This document shows positions 11,492-23,187 of a DNA stretch of 64,000 bases, piece by piece. Where the stretch lies: NCBI GenBank assembly GCA_022559845.1, contig CM040117.1:79868559-79932558 (forward strand). Reading direction: 5' to 3'. The stretch comes from Amorphophallus konjac. Lineage: Eukaryota > Streptophyta > Magnoliopsida > Alismatales > Araceae. Below the pieces are notes generated by a model, which was given only the letters and a program-made list of their open reading frames with translations, ran no database searches and was not told the DNA's origin. A program made the position numbers and the translations under genes. Each line of letters begins with the position of its first letter. Position 1 is the first letter of the stretch.

Positions 11492-12393
11492 CACCCTCAC
11501 CTTTCAATCTTTATTCGCAGCCACCTCATTTGGAGCCACCCGTGCTTCTAACAGGAAAGCTAATCATCGTCGAGCCACTGCTTAGTTGGCTCAAGATAGG
11601 CTTGGTCCCTAGACCGCCTTGCTACCCATCCATGGACCCAGCACTCCCAGTAGTCCCCATTAACTCCTTTCACACCACTTTTCGGTCCTTTTGCTTCATA
11701 GAAAGTGTGAAGGATCTACTAAAGAGTTTAGAATGTCAATCGGAGCTGACATATATGTTGGCCTTAGGGTCTGACCAACCCTATAGTCATAGCTTCATGC
11801 TCCCGGCTTTGGGGTCTATTACTTCGGTATACACCATGGGTCATATTACCACCGAGGTCCTGTTGTTCCTCCCCGTTCCCGATGAGCTTGACTTGGTCCC
11901 CTCTTACGATAATGCCATCCCGAGGGAGGACACATATCTACTCTATGAGATCACCGTCCCTCTTACCATAATGGATGAAGGTGACCACCAACACCTTCAA
12001 GAACTTCAGACATGGGACCGTGTCATGGGGGAGCCCATCACAAGGGGCCACATATTTATTGATCCCTTCGACCCCTTTCCTAGTGAACCCCTGGACCCAC
12101 CATATCTATGCCCCTTATTCAGGGAAGTTCACACCACTACCCCACAGGCCAGTCCGCCTACACTCCGCAAGGAGCCCGTTCATTGGGGTACGGAAGAAGA
12201 TGCATTCAACTCTCCTGGCCCACCCAAACCTCCTAAATCCAAAAGGCCGTCAGTGCATGAGTGGTGCACTTTGGGATATCTAGGACTTCATGATCCTACT
12301 GACATTTGGTTGCGTCTTGTGTATGCATGGCACACATTCGGATGTCCTGGTCCACCATTACATATGGGTCGATCTAATAGTAGGTTTGTTTAG
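11492..12393 (+). CDS. Element A copy of the unknown conserved domain (also in element C)
   Basis: About 300 codons open with no ATG at the start; the frame is shifted relative to the gag fragment just upstream, so expression would need a frameshift. Shares with the element C protein the motifs PHLEPPVLLTG, EPLLSWLK.GLVP, PSMDP.LP, INS.HTTFRS, PALGSITSV, DEG.H.HLQE, WDRVM.EPI.RGH.F.DPFDP and, at the end, LVYAWH.FGCPGPP. I know no family with these motifs. The retropepsin-like segment that precedes this domain in C is absent here. Roughly half the residues match C by eye. Confidence 0.55.
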
Positions 12394-12593
12394 GGTCATG
12401 TGTGAGTCCCTATTTTTCTTTATTTGTCCAGTTTGTCAATATTGTTGAGTGCATAGTGAGTCCGCATGTGTCGAGCATATTAGGAGTTGCATAGTCGGTC
12501 TATTGTCAGCTCGCGATGTCAGTCCCTCTCGAGTGTGAGGCAAGTCGGATCTAATGCGTCCTTTGTAGACTTGTCGGAATATTAGATCGGCTC

Positions 12594-12880
12594 TATCTTA
12601 GTATCTCGGATCTAGTCACATATAGGGACCCAGCGGTGATTCCTAGTGAGTCATTGAGTCGTTTCCTTCCTTTGAGAGTGACCCCACCCCGTAGTGTCCA
12701 CCACTAAGCCTCATTCCCACAATAGCATATGCATATCGAATATATACAGGATGAGCAGGTGATGATTACTTGGAGTGGAGTATACTCCGTGCTACCTGGT
12801 CGGCGACAGATCCGCCGGAGCCACATGAGCAGCCGCACCCCTTACTCGATGGGGTCGAGTTCTTCTCACCGGGGGAGAAT
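12594..12880 (+). promoter_or_regulatory. Conserved 3' block and polypurine tract of element A
   Basis: Non-coding block shared by A, B and C just before the 3' LTR, including GGACCCAGCGGTGATTCC, then a TATATACAGG/TATACGG-type stretch and GAGCAGGTG. It ends in the purine tract GGGGGAGAAT (12871-12880) directly at the LTR start. Confidence 0.65.
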
Positions 12881-14842
12881 TGATGGGAATCAACACCGGG
12901 CACTAATATTTTATTTTTACATTTGTATCCCTTTTATTTGCATTTATATCCTTGGCTAATTGGGTTTACAATTGTAAGGCATTATAAGCCATAGGGTGAG
13001 TCATTAGAAATCTTTGGGTTTCTTTGCAAAAAGGCTTTTGGGTTTCTATGTAAAATGCCAGTAGGCCCAGCAGGGCCCCCACCTTATTTTCCATTGGTCC
13101 ACTTAGGATTTAGGGCCCATGTGGGGCTAGTTCAAAGTCCAAGATTGGACTTGGACCAAGGGGGGACGAGGAAGGAAGAAAATTCAAATTTGATACCCCT
13201 TAGTCAAGGGGGTGCCCCCCCTTTAACATATTTAATTCTTCTTGTATTTTTTTTATTTTGGTCATTTGACCACATGGGGGATTAATTATCCCATCCCTTA
13301 TTTGCCCCTCCCTAACCCTAGATCTGAGGGTAGTTTATGTCTTTTTTCCATTTCTATATAACCCATGTATTTTGTGAATTCCTTAGCAAATTAATAAAGG
13401 AAAAAAGCATTTGCTCCAAGCAAGCCCAAGGGCGCCCCTATCTCCCATCTTCTCCTTAGAGCTGGACTGCTCTGATTTCTATGGTGTGAAGCCATAAACT
13501 TGGGAGATTCCAAGTTCTATCACCTCTGCTGGATGTGATTTCCAACCACCGCCGCCGTCGCCATAACAACATCTCCGAGCTACTGTCCTGAACCACAAAA
13601 TCCAGAACAGTAACCTGAAGATCTGCTTGGTCCTCCAAATCCGTGAGTCTGATGATCTTGAAATTTTGATAGATCATTCCCCTCCTTATTAGCCATCCCC
13701 AACTTAAAGTTTGTGTCAATTCGCCATCGTTCGATATTTTTCCCAGTATTTCACTTGCACCCCTGACAGTCTGCCCATCAGCAGATCTTCGGGATAGTGT
13801 GTTGTTCTTATATTTTTCCCGCCCACATAACCATCCTTAAAAATTCCCAAGAAAATCATACGTGTTCCTCACATCCCCCTCTTCCACCCATAATTTTCTC
13901 ATAGTCTAGATCTACCATCACCCTGTCTATCAAAATTCATTTTCAGGCAGAACCTATTCTGTCCTGACTGTCTATAATCTGAGTCAATAAAAAAACCTTG
14001 GGAACAGTCATTTTCATTTCTAATCCATCTACTGGATGAATCTGAAATAATGATATGTTGTATCCCTTTGAGTCCTATATCCATCGGTACCAATTTTGCC
14101 TCGATCCGACACCGGATCTGGGCGCAGAAATTCTTTTCGTGGTGGCGCGCATTTCTGATCCGTGAACAGGCCAGCAAAGCAGTCATCGGATAATTCCAGC
14201 AAAAATACACCGGGATACCTTCGGCGACCGCCGCACCCGGAGATCTATCGGCAACCCCCCTGCAGCGTCCCAGCCAGCCTCCGCGGCAAGGAGACGCTCG
14301 GTCACCGCCGTCCCCGTAGCCAGACCCACCTGCTGTCCGCGGGCCCCGCAGAACCGAGCCGGACCGGTAGCCCGTCTCCGGCCCGAGAGCGTTCCAAATT
14401 GTTGCCCATCAACCCAAGCTTGGTATTCTTGGGTTATTGTTGTCACCCTTTACGTCACTGCGTGGAGTGGGCAATTAAATTCACTGTAGTAATTATTTAT
14501 TACTGTGTACCGGGAGTACAAGTTTCGGCTGGGGTCGTCTTCCCCACGCCCGGAGCGTGGAGGTATCATTTCCGCTCCCCTCTTTGGCATTTGCTTTACT
14601 CGTATATATTTTTATATGTCGCTGCATGAGTGATAGGTTAATTAGCTCGTTATATTTTTATCACTGCTGCGAGAGTGAGTGAGTGTGACCCGTCCCATGA
14701 CTCAATCTGAGCATGCGAAAAAGTCGATACCCGAGACTCATTGCCGATTTCTAAACCGCGCAGATCTACGCGTTTCCCTCGCTTAGGGACGTCCGCGAGT
14801 TAGAGTCCCTTGTTGTCTCAAGTTGCGTCCTGTCCCGCATCA
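12881..14842 (+). repeat. Element A 3' LTR
   Basis: 1962 bp, TGATGGGAATC...CCCGCATCA, aligned along its length with 8784-10757 but with many substitutions and indels, so A is clearly older than the Sirevirus. TATA box at 13354-13362. Confidence 0.88.
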
Positions 14843-15452
14843 TATACATTAGTGCAAGAGAGCTCTTCTTGGTAACCGTCATGGGAAGTAGAGGCACATC
14901 ATCCCTAAAATAGCCAGAGACCAGGACATGAATCGGCATTCGACAGATATAATCATGAAGCTTGAAGTGCAGAATTGGCATAGAATCATCTTGACTTGGC
15001 TCATTATCTCCCCAGGGACCAGACCCAAGGGGCACCAAAGGCAGTGCACACCCACTCCGTGGGGTGAAAATGGATGGAGGAGTGGAGGGAATAGGCTTGG
15101 TAGGCGTGGAGGTTTCAACGGGGGGTCTTAGTGATGGCAAAGGTGAGGGCAAAGGCAAGGATGAATGTGGCAAAGCCGAGGTGGTAATCATAAGCTCAGG
15201 CGCAGGCGGAGGTAAAGGCATAGGTGTAGGTGAAGCTTGCTCAGGCTCTGGCGAAGGTAACGGTGGAGATGGAGGAAGAGGTGGTGAAGATGGAGGGTTC
15301 GGCAATTTAGGGAGAGGAGGTGGCGAAAGTGGTGGAGGGTTAGGCACTAGCGAGGGTGGTAGAGATGGTAATGTATGTAATGGGGGTAGTGGAGGTGGTG
15401 ATGGAGAGGATGAAGAGGGGGAGCGCGGCGCCCACCGGTGGTGTATTGACAC
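14843..15452 (-). pseudogene. T1 proline/serine-rich linker and start of the unknown domain
   Basis: The minus-strand frame has a long Pro/Ser/Leu stretch (repeated SPPPLP-, PPLPSP-like segments) and then changes to a folded-looking sequence with DDSMPILHFKLHD, MPIHVLVSGYFRDD and MTVTKKSSLALMY before it meets element A. It continues in the same frame at 8783. The linker separates the gag part from the unknown domain, as flexible linkers often separate polyprotein modules. Confidence 0.5.
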
Positions 15453-15799
15453 GACACGCCGAGTGGCATCACGAGAAGAAGCGGGGGTGGAAGAAGTGGT
15501 GGCACTAGCCTGAGTAGAGGCTTGGGTTTGTGGAGGTCATGAAGACGGGGTAGGAGATGGCGAAGGTAATAAGGTTGGTGGAGATGGGATAGGTGGAGAT
15601 GATGGGGTAGGCGATGGTCTAGGTGAGGGAACGGGTGATGGAGTAGATGACGGAGTGGGCGCAGCGCCAAATAAAGAATCACAGGCGTACCCCCTGGTCT
15701 TGTAGCAATGGAGATGGCTGCCTGGACGGCGCTTGCTACTGTTGTTGCTTGCTGCAATGATATAAGATGGCTTTGTAAATCTCGGACCAATCGATCCTT

Positions 15800-16652
15800 T
15801 TCTGATCTTCCATGCCATAAACGTACTCCCGAAATTTAGGGTAGTCCTCGACCAAATGCCCCTACTGACGATGAAAATCGTAGAACTAAAGCAAATTCCC
15901 GACCACGGGTCGGCAAGGCATAACCGGAGGGAGCTGCAACGAGTGGGTGGCCATCAAAGCCCTGAAAATATCCGTAAAACACTCCGACAATGGAGAACGA
16001 GGAGCCCACTTTGGGCAAGGCAGATGTCGAGGGGTAGGTTGTGGAGATGGAAGTGGGGTTTGCATGGGCAAAGGCACATGGCTAGTGGAAGACGAAGGCA
16101 ATGGCGCATGGCGAGTGGGAGGAGGGGGTATGTAGATGGCATCCACTTGCTCAGGGTGTGACGTTCCCTTGACTAGAGTTGGAGACGCAGGTGGAGACAT
16201 GGCGGTGGAAGGCTGACTCGCGGAAGGTGGACTCATGGAGGGTTGATATGCGGAAGCATATGGATTCATGGAAGGTTGGCGTGTGGGAGCGTACGGGTAT
16301 GTAGGAGCGGAAGGTTGACTCGTGGAGGGCGGATATGCAGTGGAAGGCCGACTCATGGAGGGTGAATATGTGGTTGGCGAGGTGTATGTGTGCGTGGAAG
16401 GTGGAGAAGACTCGGGGTCAATGGAACCTTGGACTTGTTGGCGGATGAAGCGGGCTCGGCTGTAAAGTTGTTGCCAGGAGGAAATGTCATTTAAGGCCAA
16501 GACGAACCGGTACTCGGGCGTCGCATTGCCTATTAACATCTTGATTTTCTCTCCTCCCAGAATGTGCCCCAGGATCTGCGCGGCCAAGCGACGCCAGCGG
16601 TCAGCAAAGGCGCAGAACTCCGCTTCGGGCTTCATCTTTTCGTGGGCCAGAT
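15800..16652 (-). pseudogene. T1 gag, C-terminal half with zinc-finger relic
   Basis: Enters in frame from the element B junction (AHEKMKPEAEF..., FADRWRRLA) and continues with EEKIK-like GGEKIKMLIGNA and WQQLYSRARFI, matching T2 gag (FLTYANRWRQMA, EEKVKLLISNA, HQLYSRARFI). A Ser/Pro/Thr/Tyr-rich stretch follows. Near 15830-15890 is a relic of the Tat gag zinc finger, FYDFHRQ-stop-GHLVEDY, where both expected cysteines are tyrosine (TGC to TAC) and a stop interrupts it. Stops at the end of the main frame (15886) show it is dead. Confidence 0.75.
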
Positions 16653-18726
16653 TGATGCGGGATGGACACGCGACTCGACTCCAAATGGATATGCGATCCT
16701 CGGACTCTAAGTAAGCTCGCGATTGTCCCTAACGAGGGAAGCGTTCGGACATGCACGGTTGAGAAATCGGCAAAAAGCTAGGGTGGTCAACTCACAAATT
16801 TGTGCCCGGATCGGGTCACGGGAAGGTCTCGCTCTATCTCGCAGCAGCGGTGAAATAAATATATCGAGCTAATGGCCCTAACACATGCTCTCTAGCAACG
16901 GCATAAACAAGTATATACGAATAAATCAAATGCCGGGTAAAGGAGCGAATACGATACCTCCACGCGCCTGGCGTGGGAAAGATGATCCCGGCCGATCTCG
17001 TACTCCCGGAATAATAATTAATTAAATTACAGCAATGATTTACTGCCCACTCCATGTAGGGAGGTAAAGGGCGACACAGCGGGACTCGGGAGTAGCGGGT
17101 TCGGGTTGACGGGCGGCTTCTTGTGTAGCTTCGGCGGCACATGTACTCACGATCGTGGAACCCACATGCTAGTCTGTGGGGCCGTGTGGGCCCGGAGCGG
17201 CACCGCTATGATGGGGACGTCCGGAGGGGCGCTCCCTGGGAACGCGGCGCGCTGGTTCGCCTCGCGAAAGGTGAGGAGGCTCCGATCGGTGCGGGTTGGA
17301 GTTGCTGTCCACGGACCTGAATTCTGTTTCAGACCTGCACGTCCCGACAAAAACTGATGCTGCGATCAGCCCCGACGTCAAATCGACGCACAAGAGGTAC
17401 CGATGGAAAGGTAACTCAAAATTCTTCGATCTATGGCCTGAGAAATAAATTTGAATTTTCGTTGATGGCCTTTGTCGAATATTCAAGCAGCTGGTTCACA
17501 GGATCTAAAAACTCAGGATAGAATTGCCTTTTCCTGAGAGTTGGCATTGACCGTATTGTAGACCTCCGATTCAGCTGTTGATCTCTTCATGAAAGTGGTA
17601 GAGGCCGAAGAGGGCAAAACGGGGATATATTTTATGAAAGGTTTGGTGGAGATTGGTCTAGGGAAAGGTATTTTATAGTACCGGGTGGTCGGATCTAGAC
17701 AGCAGAGACAGAAGTGAATTTGGGGGAAAAACACAATTTCTAAAAATAGGTAGAGGGTGTTTGAAATTCGATGAAACTTTGTGGAGGATGGGGATGGGGG
17801 ACAAAAGCTCCAGTAAAATTGGGGGTTCAAACAAAAATCAAGAAGGTGATCAAAATGGCGAAACTTAGGGCTGCTGTGAAACTGGACAGACTGCAGACAG
17901 ATCTGGTGGATTGGGAAGCATGAAAATGGAAAAATATAAAACTAGGGCTGAAATTTTTTTCAATTTTTATGGGACGTGGTGATGACCTCTAGAACTCACC
18001 CTAAAAATATCAGCTCCAGATGATGTCGGAGTTGGGAGCTAAAATTCTCGGAGTGAACCCTTGTCCAGTAAAATAGAACTTGGACAGCACTTCGGAAGGA
18101 TGCTCGCGGTGGCTCGATGGCGGCACGAACGACGGCAGCAGAGATAGAAATCAGAAGTAGAGGGGCTAGATAGAAGGGGTCTAAACCCTGAAATGCTGAA
18201 GGAGGAGGAAGGAAACCAGAGGGAGAGAGGGGGGGGCGCAAATCTGCTCCAAGGCAATCAACTTTTTTCTTCTCACTAATTCACAAAAAATGGAAATACA
18301 TGCCTTATATAATAAATGAAAATGACTCAAAATGCCCTCAGATCTAGAATTGGGAGGGGTATACAAGGTATAGAACTAATTTGTTCTAATAGCATTTTTC
18401 AAAAATTAAAATTGGACCAAAAATGGGGGGCACCCCCTTGACTAGGTAGGTAAGGTAGGTGGCATCTTTGAATTTTTTAACCACTTGTCTCCCATGTGTC
18501 CAATTGACCTTCTAGATGCCACCTAGGACTTTGACCAGCCTCACATGGCTTCGGTGGACCAATGGGGAAGGACTGGGGGCCCTCTTACTGGACCTACTAC
18601 CATTTTGCAAATAAATCCACCAAGACTTACAATTGTGTACCCATATAACACAAGCGTATACATACAAATATAAAAGGACATAAATGTAAACAAAATGTGA
18701 GTGGTCTTGCTTCGATGTCCCCATCA
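16653..18726 (-). repeat. Element B 3' LTR
   Basis: 2074 bp; on the plus strand TGATGCGGGATGG...GTCCCCATCA. Minus-strand TATA box TTATATAA at 18305-18312. Confidence 0.92.
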
Positions 18727-19060
18727 ATTCTTCCCGGGTGGGAAGAACTTGACCCCGTCGAGTAAAGGGGGTGACTGCTCGAGTAGCTCCGGTGGATCCA
18801 TCACCGTACCAAGTAGCACGGGTACGCTCCGCTCCAAGTGATCGTCACCTGCTCATTCCGTATATACTCGATATGCGCTTACTGCTATGGGAAGAGGCTA
18901 CTGGTGGAACACTCCGGGGTGGGGTCACTCTCAAGGGGAGGAGGCGGCTCGAAGACTCACTAGGAATCACCGCTGGGTCCCTGTAGGTGACTAGATCCGG
19001 GGCATAGATGTAGAGCTGATCCCATACTCCTCGAGCGAGTCCACCTGCTTCTCATTCAGA
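18727..19060 (-). promoter_or_regulatory. Conserved 3' block and polypurine tract of element B
   Basis: Minus-strand purine tract (CCCGGGAAGAAT) abuts the 3' LTR. Upstream lies the non-coding block shared with C and A (GGACCCAGCGGTGATTCC, CCTAGTGAGTC, GAGTATAT.CGGA, GAGCAGGTG). Strong similarity to C outside any ORF suggests a cis-acting role. Confidence 0.65.
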
Positions 19061-19228
19061 AGGGACTGACATCGAGCTTGCACAAGACACATGCAGACTC
19101 ACCATGTACTAACACACATATGCAAACCACACAAATAAGCCACACAAAACAAACCATACAAAGAAGAAACAAACTGACTCATGCATTACCCTAGACTTAA
19201 TGCAATGACATCACCCACCAGGTGGCCA

Positions 19229-20839
19229 TCATCCAAGTGCCGCATCCTGAGTGTCGGTAGGCTCCTCTAGACTTTCGTACTCATCAGCTAGTTCCGGGTC
19301 GGCCTCGTAGCTGACATGTACAAGCCCATAAGGCGGGGCTTCTCCTACCCCTAGGGCTAGAGTGGCACGAGAGGGGCATTGGTTGGCAAAGTGGCCAAAC
19401 CCATGACAGTGGAAACACTGTAGTCGAGACCTACTACTCTCTCCGAGAAGTGGGCCTAACCCTTATCCTCCCGACGGGCAGGGGGTGTAGGCAACAGGGG
19501 TGGAGCTGTAGGTGCCGTGGGCAATAGGGGTGGAGGTGCCGGTGCCAGAGAATGGGCAATGGGTGTCGGGGGGCGAGCTACGGGTGCCTGTGGTTGAGGT
19601 GGAGGTAGATCCCGTGGCAGGGGAGGACGAGGTCTAGGAGCGAAGTGCTCCTGACCGGCGGGCTCGTGAGGTCGAGTCATGGGACCCCTCGGGTATGGGC
19701 CTAGGGAGCTACGTGACTCGGCACTACGGAGAGGAACGGGGCCCAACCGTTGGATAGACTCGAACTCTCCCTCGAATTGCTCCATCTCGAGAGCAACTTA
19801 ATTGGTATGCATCCTCCAACTTGTCCACCTTGCGGCGGAGAAGCTCATACCGTAGGTGCGGTCGTAGATCACACCGAAATCGGGAGACAGTAAGGGAATC
19901 CTCCTCCGTGGCATCACATCGAAAATAGTATTCATCAAACTCGGTGATGTACTCGGAGACGGACCGATCTCCTTGGGTAAGACTCTGCCACCTGTCTATG
20001 AGACGCTGGCGGTAAGTGGTAGGGAGGTACTTCTTCCTAAGTTTGGACCTCATTTCTTCCCACGTCTCTACCTGGGGTTCATGATGGTGAAATAGTAGGT
20101 TCTCCATGTTTCTCCAAAAGGTTTGAGCTTGCCCTATCAATTTCATCTTGGCAAACTTGACCTTCCGTTGGTCCGACATCTCAAACCACTATAAATATCG
20201 ATCCATACCGGCTTCCCAATCAAGATATACCCTTGGGTCTAAGGACCCGTCAAAAGTGGGAGGATCGGCACGAACGGTCATAAGGGCCTGCTCTTTCTCA
20301 TCATGATTCCGTCGTTGAACACGACGGTCACGTCTGTATCCCCTATTTTCATCTTCAGACTCATAGTCTAGCACCTCGGGGAATTGACGCCTCCTAACAT
20401 CTACCCCTTGATCCCTTGGGGCAGCAAGTTGCTGAACCGGTTCTTGTTGACCATGTGTAGGTGGAGGGGGTGCCTCAACTGGGGCTCTCAGGGGTACCTC
20501 GACTGGGGCAGTCTCTAATGTGCCAACTCTCCCTACCAGTCCCCGAACGGACTGGTATGACTCGACGGCCTTATCCTCTAAGACCTTCATCCTTTCTTCC
20601 AGATGTGTGCCTAGGCCATCCATCCGTGTACTCAACCCGTCCAATCTATCCATTCGAGTACTTAACCCGTCCATGCATGTATTCAACCCTCGCATTTCTC
20701 CCATAAGGGCTTGGAACATTTCAGCCACCGACGAAGCATCGAGACTAGGGGCTCGGGGATCCGCTATAGGTGGTGGTGGGGGTGAGTATGGTGTGCCTCG
20801 ACGGGTGGACATGCAACTGACACACGGACTAGGAGACAC
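19229..20839 (-). pseudogene. Element B gag (Ty3/gypsy type, CCHC zinc knuckle), decayed
   Basis: Order on the minus strand: N-terminal region with a Met/Leu/Asp-repeat coiled segment (GLSTRMD... around 20600-20690), gag core (KFAKMKLIGQAQTFWRN, WEEMRSKLRKKYLP, SVSEYITEFDEYYF, CDLRPHLRYELL), a Pro-rich linker, then a zinc knuckle CFHCHGFGHFANQC (CX2CX4HX4C) near 19380-19420, and a short acidic end with a stop at 19229-19231. The core resembles gag of chromovirus-like Ty3/gypsy elements. One in-frame TAG (about 20187) and two frameshifts (about 19790 and 19450) break it. No protease or RT follows. Confidence 0.85.
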
Positions 20840-20917
20840 TGACTAATGCAAACACGGACTAAAGCAAAGATGATGCACCTAGACTTAACCAAGACTCGGT
20901 ACGTGGCGGAGTTAAAC

Positions 20918-20999
20918 GATCCGAAGATCACTCACGCAAGTGTGCGGCCTTCCAGATAGGCGTAGCCTAACGTTCGGACAACACCTTTTGATATACCAA
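20918..20999 (-). promoter_or_regulatory. Conserved leader block in element B
   Basis: Minus-strand equivalent of 10832-10920 (A) and 26577-26656 (C): GGTATATCAAAAGGTGTT, GCCTATC.GGAAGG, GCACACTTG and TCTTCGGATC. Confidence 0.6.
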
Positions 21000-21090
21000 A
21001 TAATGGGATGTAAGTGCAACCTAGACTGACTTAGACAATGACTAGACGTAAATGACACTTTTTTGTCTAAACACCCTAGACTCAACTGGC

Positions 21091-21102
21091 GCTCTGATAC
21101 CA
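21091..21102 (-). promoter_or_regulatory. Element B primer-binding site
   Basis: Minus strand TGGTATCAGAGC, three bases from the LTR end, complementary to the 3' end of initiator tRNA-Met. Confidence 0.9.
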
Positions 21103-21105
21103 AAC

Positions 21106-23187
21106 TGATGCGGGACAGACACGTGACTCGACTCCAAATGGATATGCGATCCTCGGACTCTAAGCAAGCTCGCGATCGTCCCTAACGAGGGAAGCGTACG
21201 GACGTGCACGGTTGAGAAACCGGTAAAGAGCTAGGGTGGTCAACTCACAAATTCATGTCCGGATCGGGTCACAGGACGGTCTCGCTCTCTCTCGCAGCAG
21301 CGGTGAAATAAATATATCGAGCTAATGGCCCTAACACATGCTCTCTAGCAGCGGCATAAACAAGTATATACGAATAAAGTAAATGCCGGGTAAAGGAGCG
21401 AATACGATACCTCCACGCGCCTGGCGTGGGGAAGACGATCCCGGTCGATCTCGTACTCCCGGAACAATAATTAATTAAATTTCAGTAATGATTTACTGCC
21501 CACTCCACGCAGGGAGGTAAAGGGCGACACAGCGGGACCCGGGAGTAGCGGGTTCGGGTTGACAGGTAGCTTCTTGTGTAGCTTCGGCGGCACACGTACT
21601 CATGATCGTGGGACTCACGTGCTAGTCTGTGGGTCCGTGTGGGCCCGGAGTGGCACCGCTATGATGGGGACGTCCAGAGGGGCGCTCCCTGGGATGGCGG
21701 CGCGCTGGTTTGCCTCGCGGAAGGTGAGAAGGCTCCGACCGGTGTAGGTTGGAGTTGCTACCGATGGATCTGAATTCTTTTTCAGACCTGCACATCCCGA
21801 CAAAAATTGATGCTGCCATCAGCCCCGACGTTGGATCGATGCACAAGAGGTACCGATGGAAACCTAACTCAAAATCCTTCGATCTATGACTAGAGAAAGA
21901 AATTTAAACTTCTGTTGATGGCCTTTGTCGAATATTCAAGCTACTGGTTCACAAGATCTGAAAACTCAGGACAGAGTTATCTTTTCCTGAGAGTTGGCGT
22001 TGACCGCATTGTAGACCTCCGATTCAGCTGTTGAGCTCTTCATGAAAGTGCTAGAGGCCGAAGAGAGAAAAATGGGGATATATTTTATGAAAGGTTTGGT
22101 GGAGATTGGTCAGGGAAAAAGTATTTTATTGTACTGGGTGGTCGGATCTGGACAGTAGAGACAGAACTGAATTTGAGGGAAAAACACAATTTCTAAAAAT
22201 AGGTAGGGGGCGTTTGAAATTTGACGAAAATTTGTGCAAGATGGGGATGGTGTAAAGAATCTCCAGTAAACATGGGGGTTGAAACAAAAATCAAGAAGGT
22301 GATCAAAAGGGTGAAACTCAAGGCTGCTATGAAATTGGACAGACTACAGACAGATCTGGTAGATTGGGAAGCACGAAAATGGAAAAATATAAAACGGGGG
22401 CTGGAATTTTTTTTAATTCTTATGGGATGTGGTGATGACCTCTAGAACTCATCCTGAAAATATCAGCTCCAGATGATGTCGGAGTGGTGAGCTAAAATTC
22501 CCGGAGTGAACCCCTGTCCAGCAAAATAGAATGTGGACAGCAGTTCGGAAGGATGCTCGCGGTGGCTCGATGGCGGCACGAACGGCGGCGGCGACAGCAG
22601 AGATAGAAATCAGAGGTAGAGAGGCTAAGATAGAAGGGGTCTATATCCTGAAATGCGGAAGGAGGAGGAAGGAAACCATAGGGAGAGAGAGGGGGGCGTA
22701 AATCTGCTCCAAGGCAATCAACTTTTTTCTTCTCATTAATTCACAAAAAATGGAAATACATGCCTTATATAATAAATAGAAAATGACTCAAAATGCCCTC
22801 AGATCTAGAATTGGGAGGGGTATATAAGGTATAGAACTAATTAGTTCTAATAGCATTTTTCAAAAATTAAAATTAGACCAAAAATGGGGGGCGCCCCCTT
22901 GACTAGGTAGGAAAGGTAGGTGGCATCTTTGAATTTTTTAACCACTTGTCTCCCATGTGTCCAATTGACATTCTAGATGCCACCTAGGACTTTGACCAGC
23001 CCCACATGGCTTAGGCGGACCAATGGGGAAGGACTGGGGGCCCCTTTGCTGGACCTACTGACATTTTACAGATAAACCCACCAAGACTTATAATTGTGTA
23101 CCTATATAACACAAGGGTATACATACAAATATAAAAGGACATAAATGCAAATAAAATGTGAGCGGTCTTGCTTTGATGTCCCCATCA
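21106..23187 (-). repeat. Element B 5' LTR
   Basis: 2082 bp, TGATGCGGGACAG...GTCCCCATCA on the plus strand, alignable along its whole length with 16653-18726. Minus-strand TATA box at 22765-22772. Confidence 0.92.

Larger units (their letters stand above)
8784..14842 (+). mobile_element. Element A: non-autonomous TR-GAG-like LTR retrotransposon (6.06 kb)
   Basis: Two related LTRs (8784-10757, 12881-14842) flank 2.1 kb. A tRNA-Met-like primer site follows the first LTR and a purine tract precedes the second. The internal part has a gag fragment and the unknown domain shared with element C, but no RT or integrase. It interrupts the T1 ORF. The right flank reads TATAC; the left junction seems to have lost 6 bp, including the LTR's first bases and part of the duplication, so the target duplication (probably GTATA on the minus strand) is not intact. 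Layout matches TR-GAG elements known from plants. Confidence 0.85.
16653..23187 (-). mobile_element. Element B: non-autonomous gag-only LTR retrotransposon (6.54 kb)
   Basis: LTRs at 16653-18726 and 21106-23187, minus orientation, with a perfect 5-bp target duplication CAGAT (16648-16652 and 23188-23192). Primer site complementary to tRNA-Met at 21091-21102, purine tract next to the 3' LTR at 18727-18740. Internal 2.4 kb encodes only a decayed gag. Inserted in frame-neutral fashion into T1 gag: removing it and one CAGAT restores an open frame across the site. Same family as A and C by LTR ends, promoter, leader and 3' block. Confidence 0.93.

Noticed and set aside
15064..15513. 149-codon Gly-rich plus-strand frame
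   Set aside because: It is the reverse strand of the Pro/Ser-rich linker of T1; low complexity and no start context.
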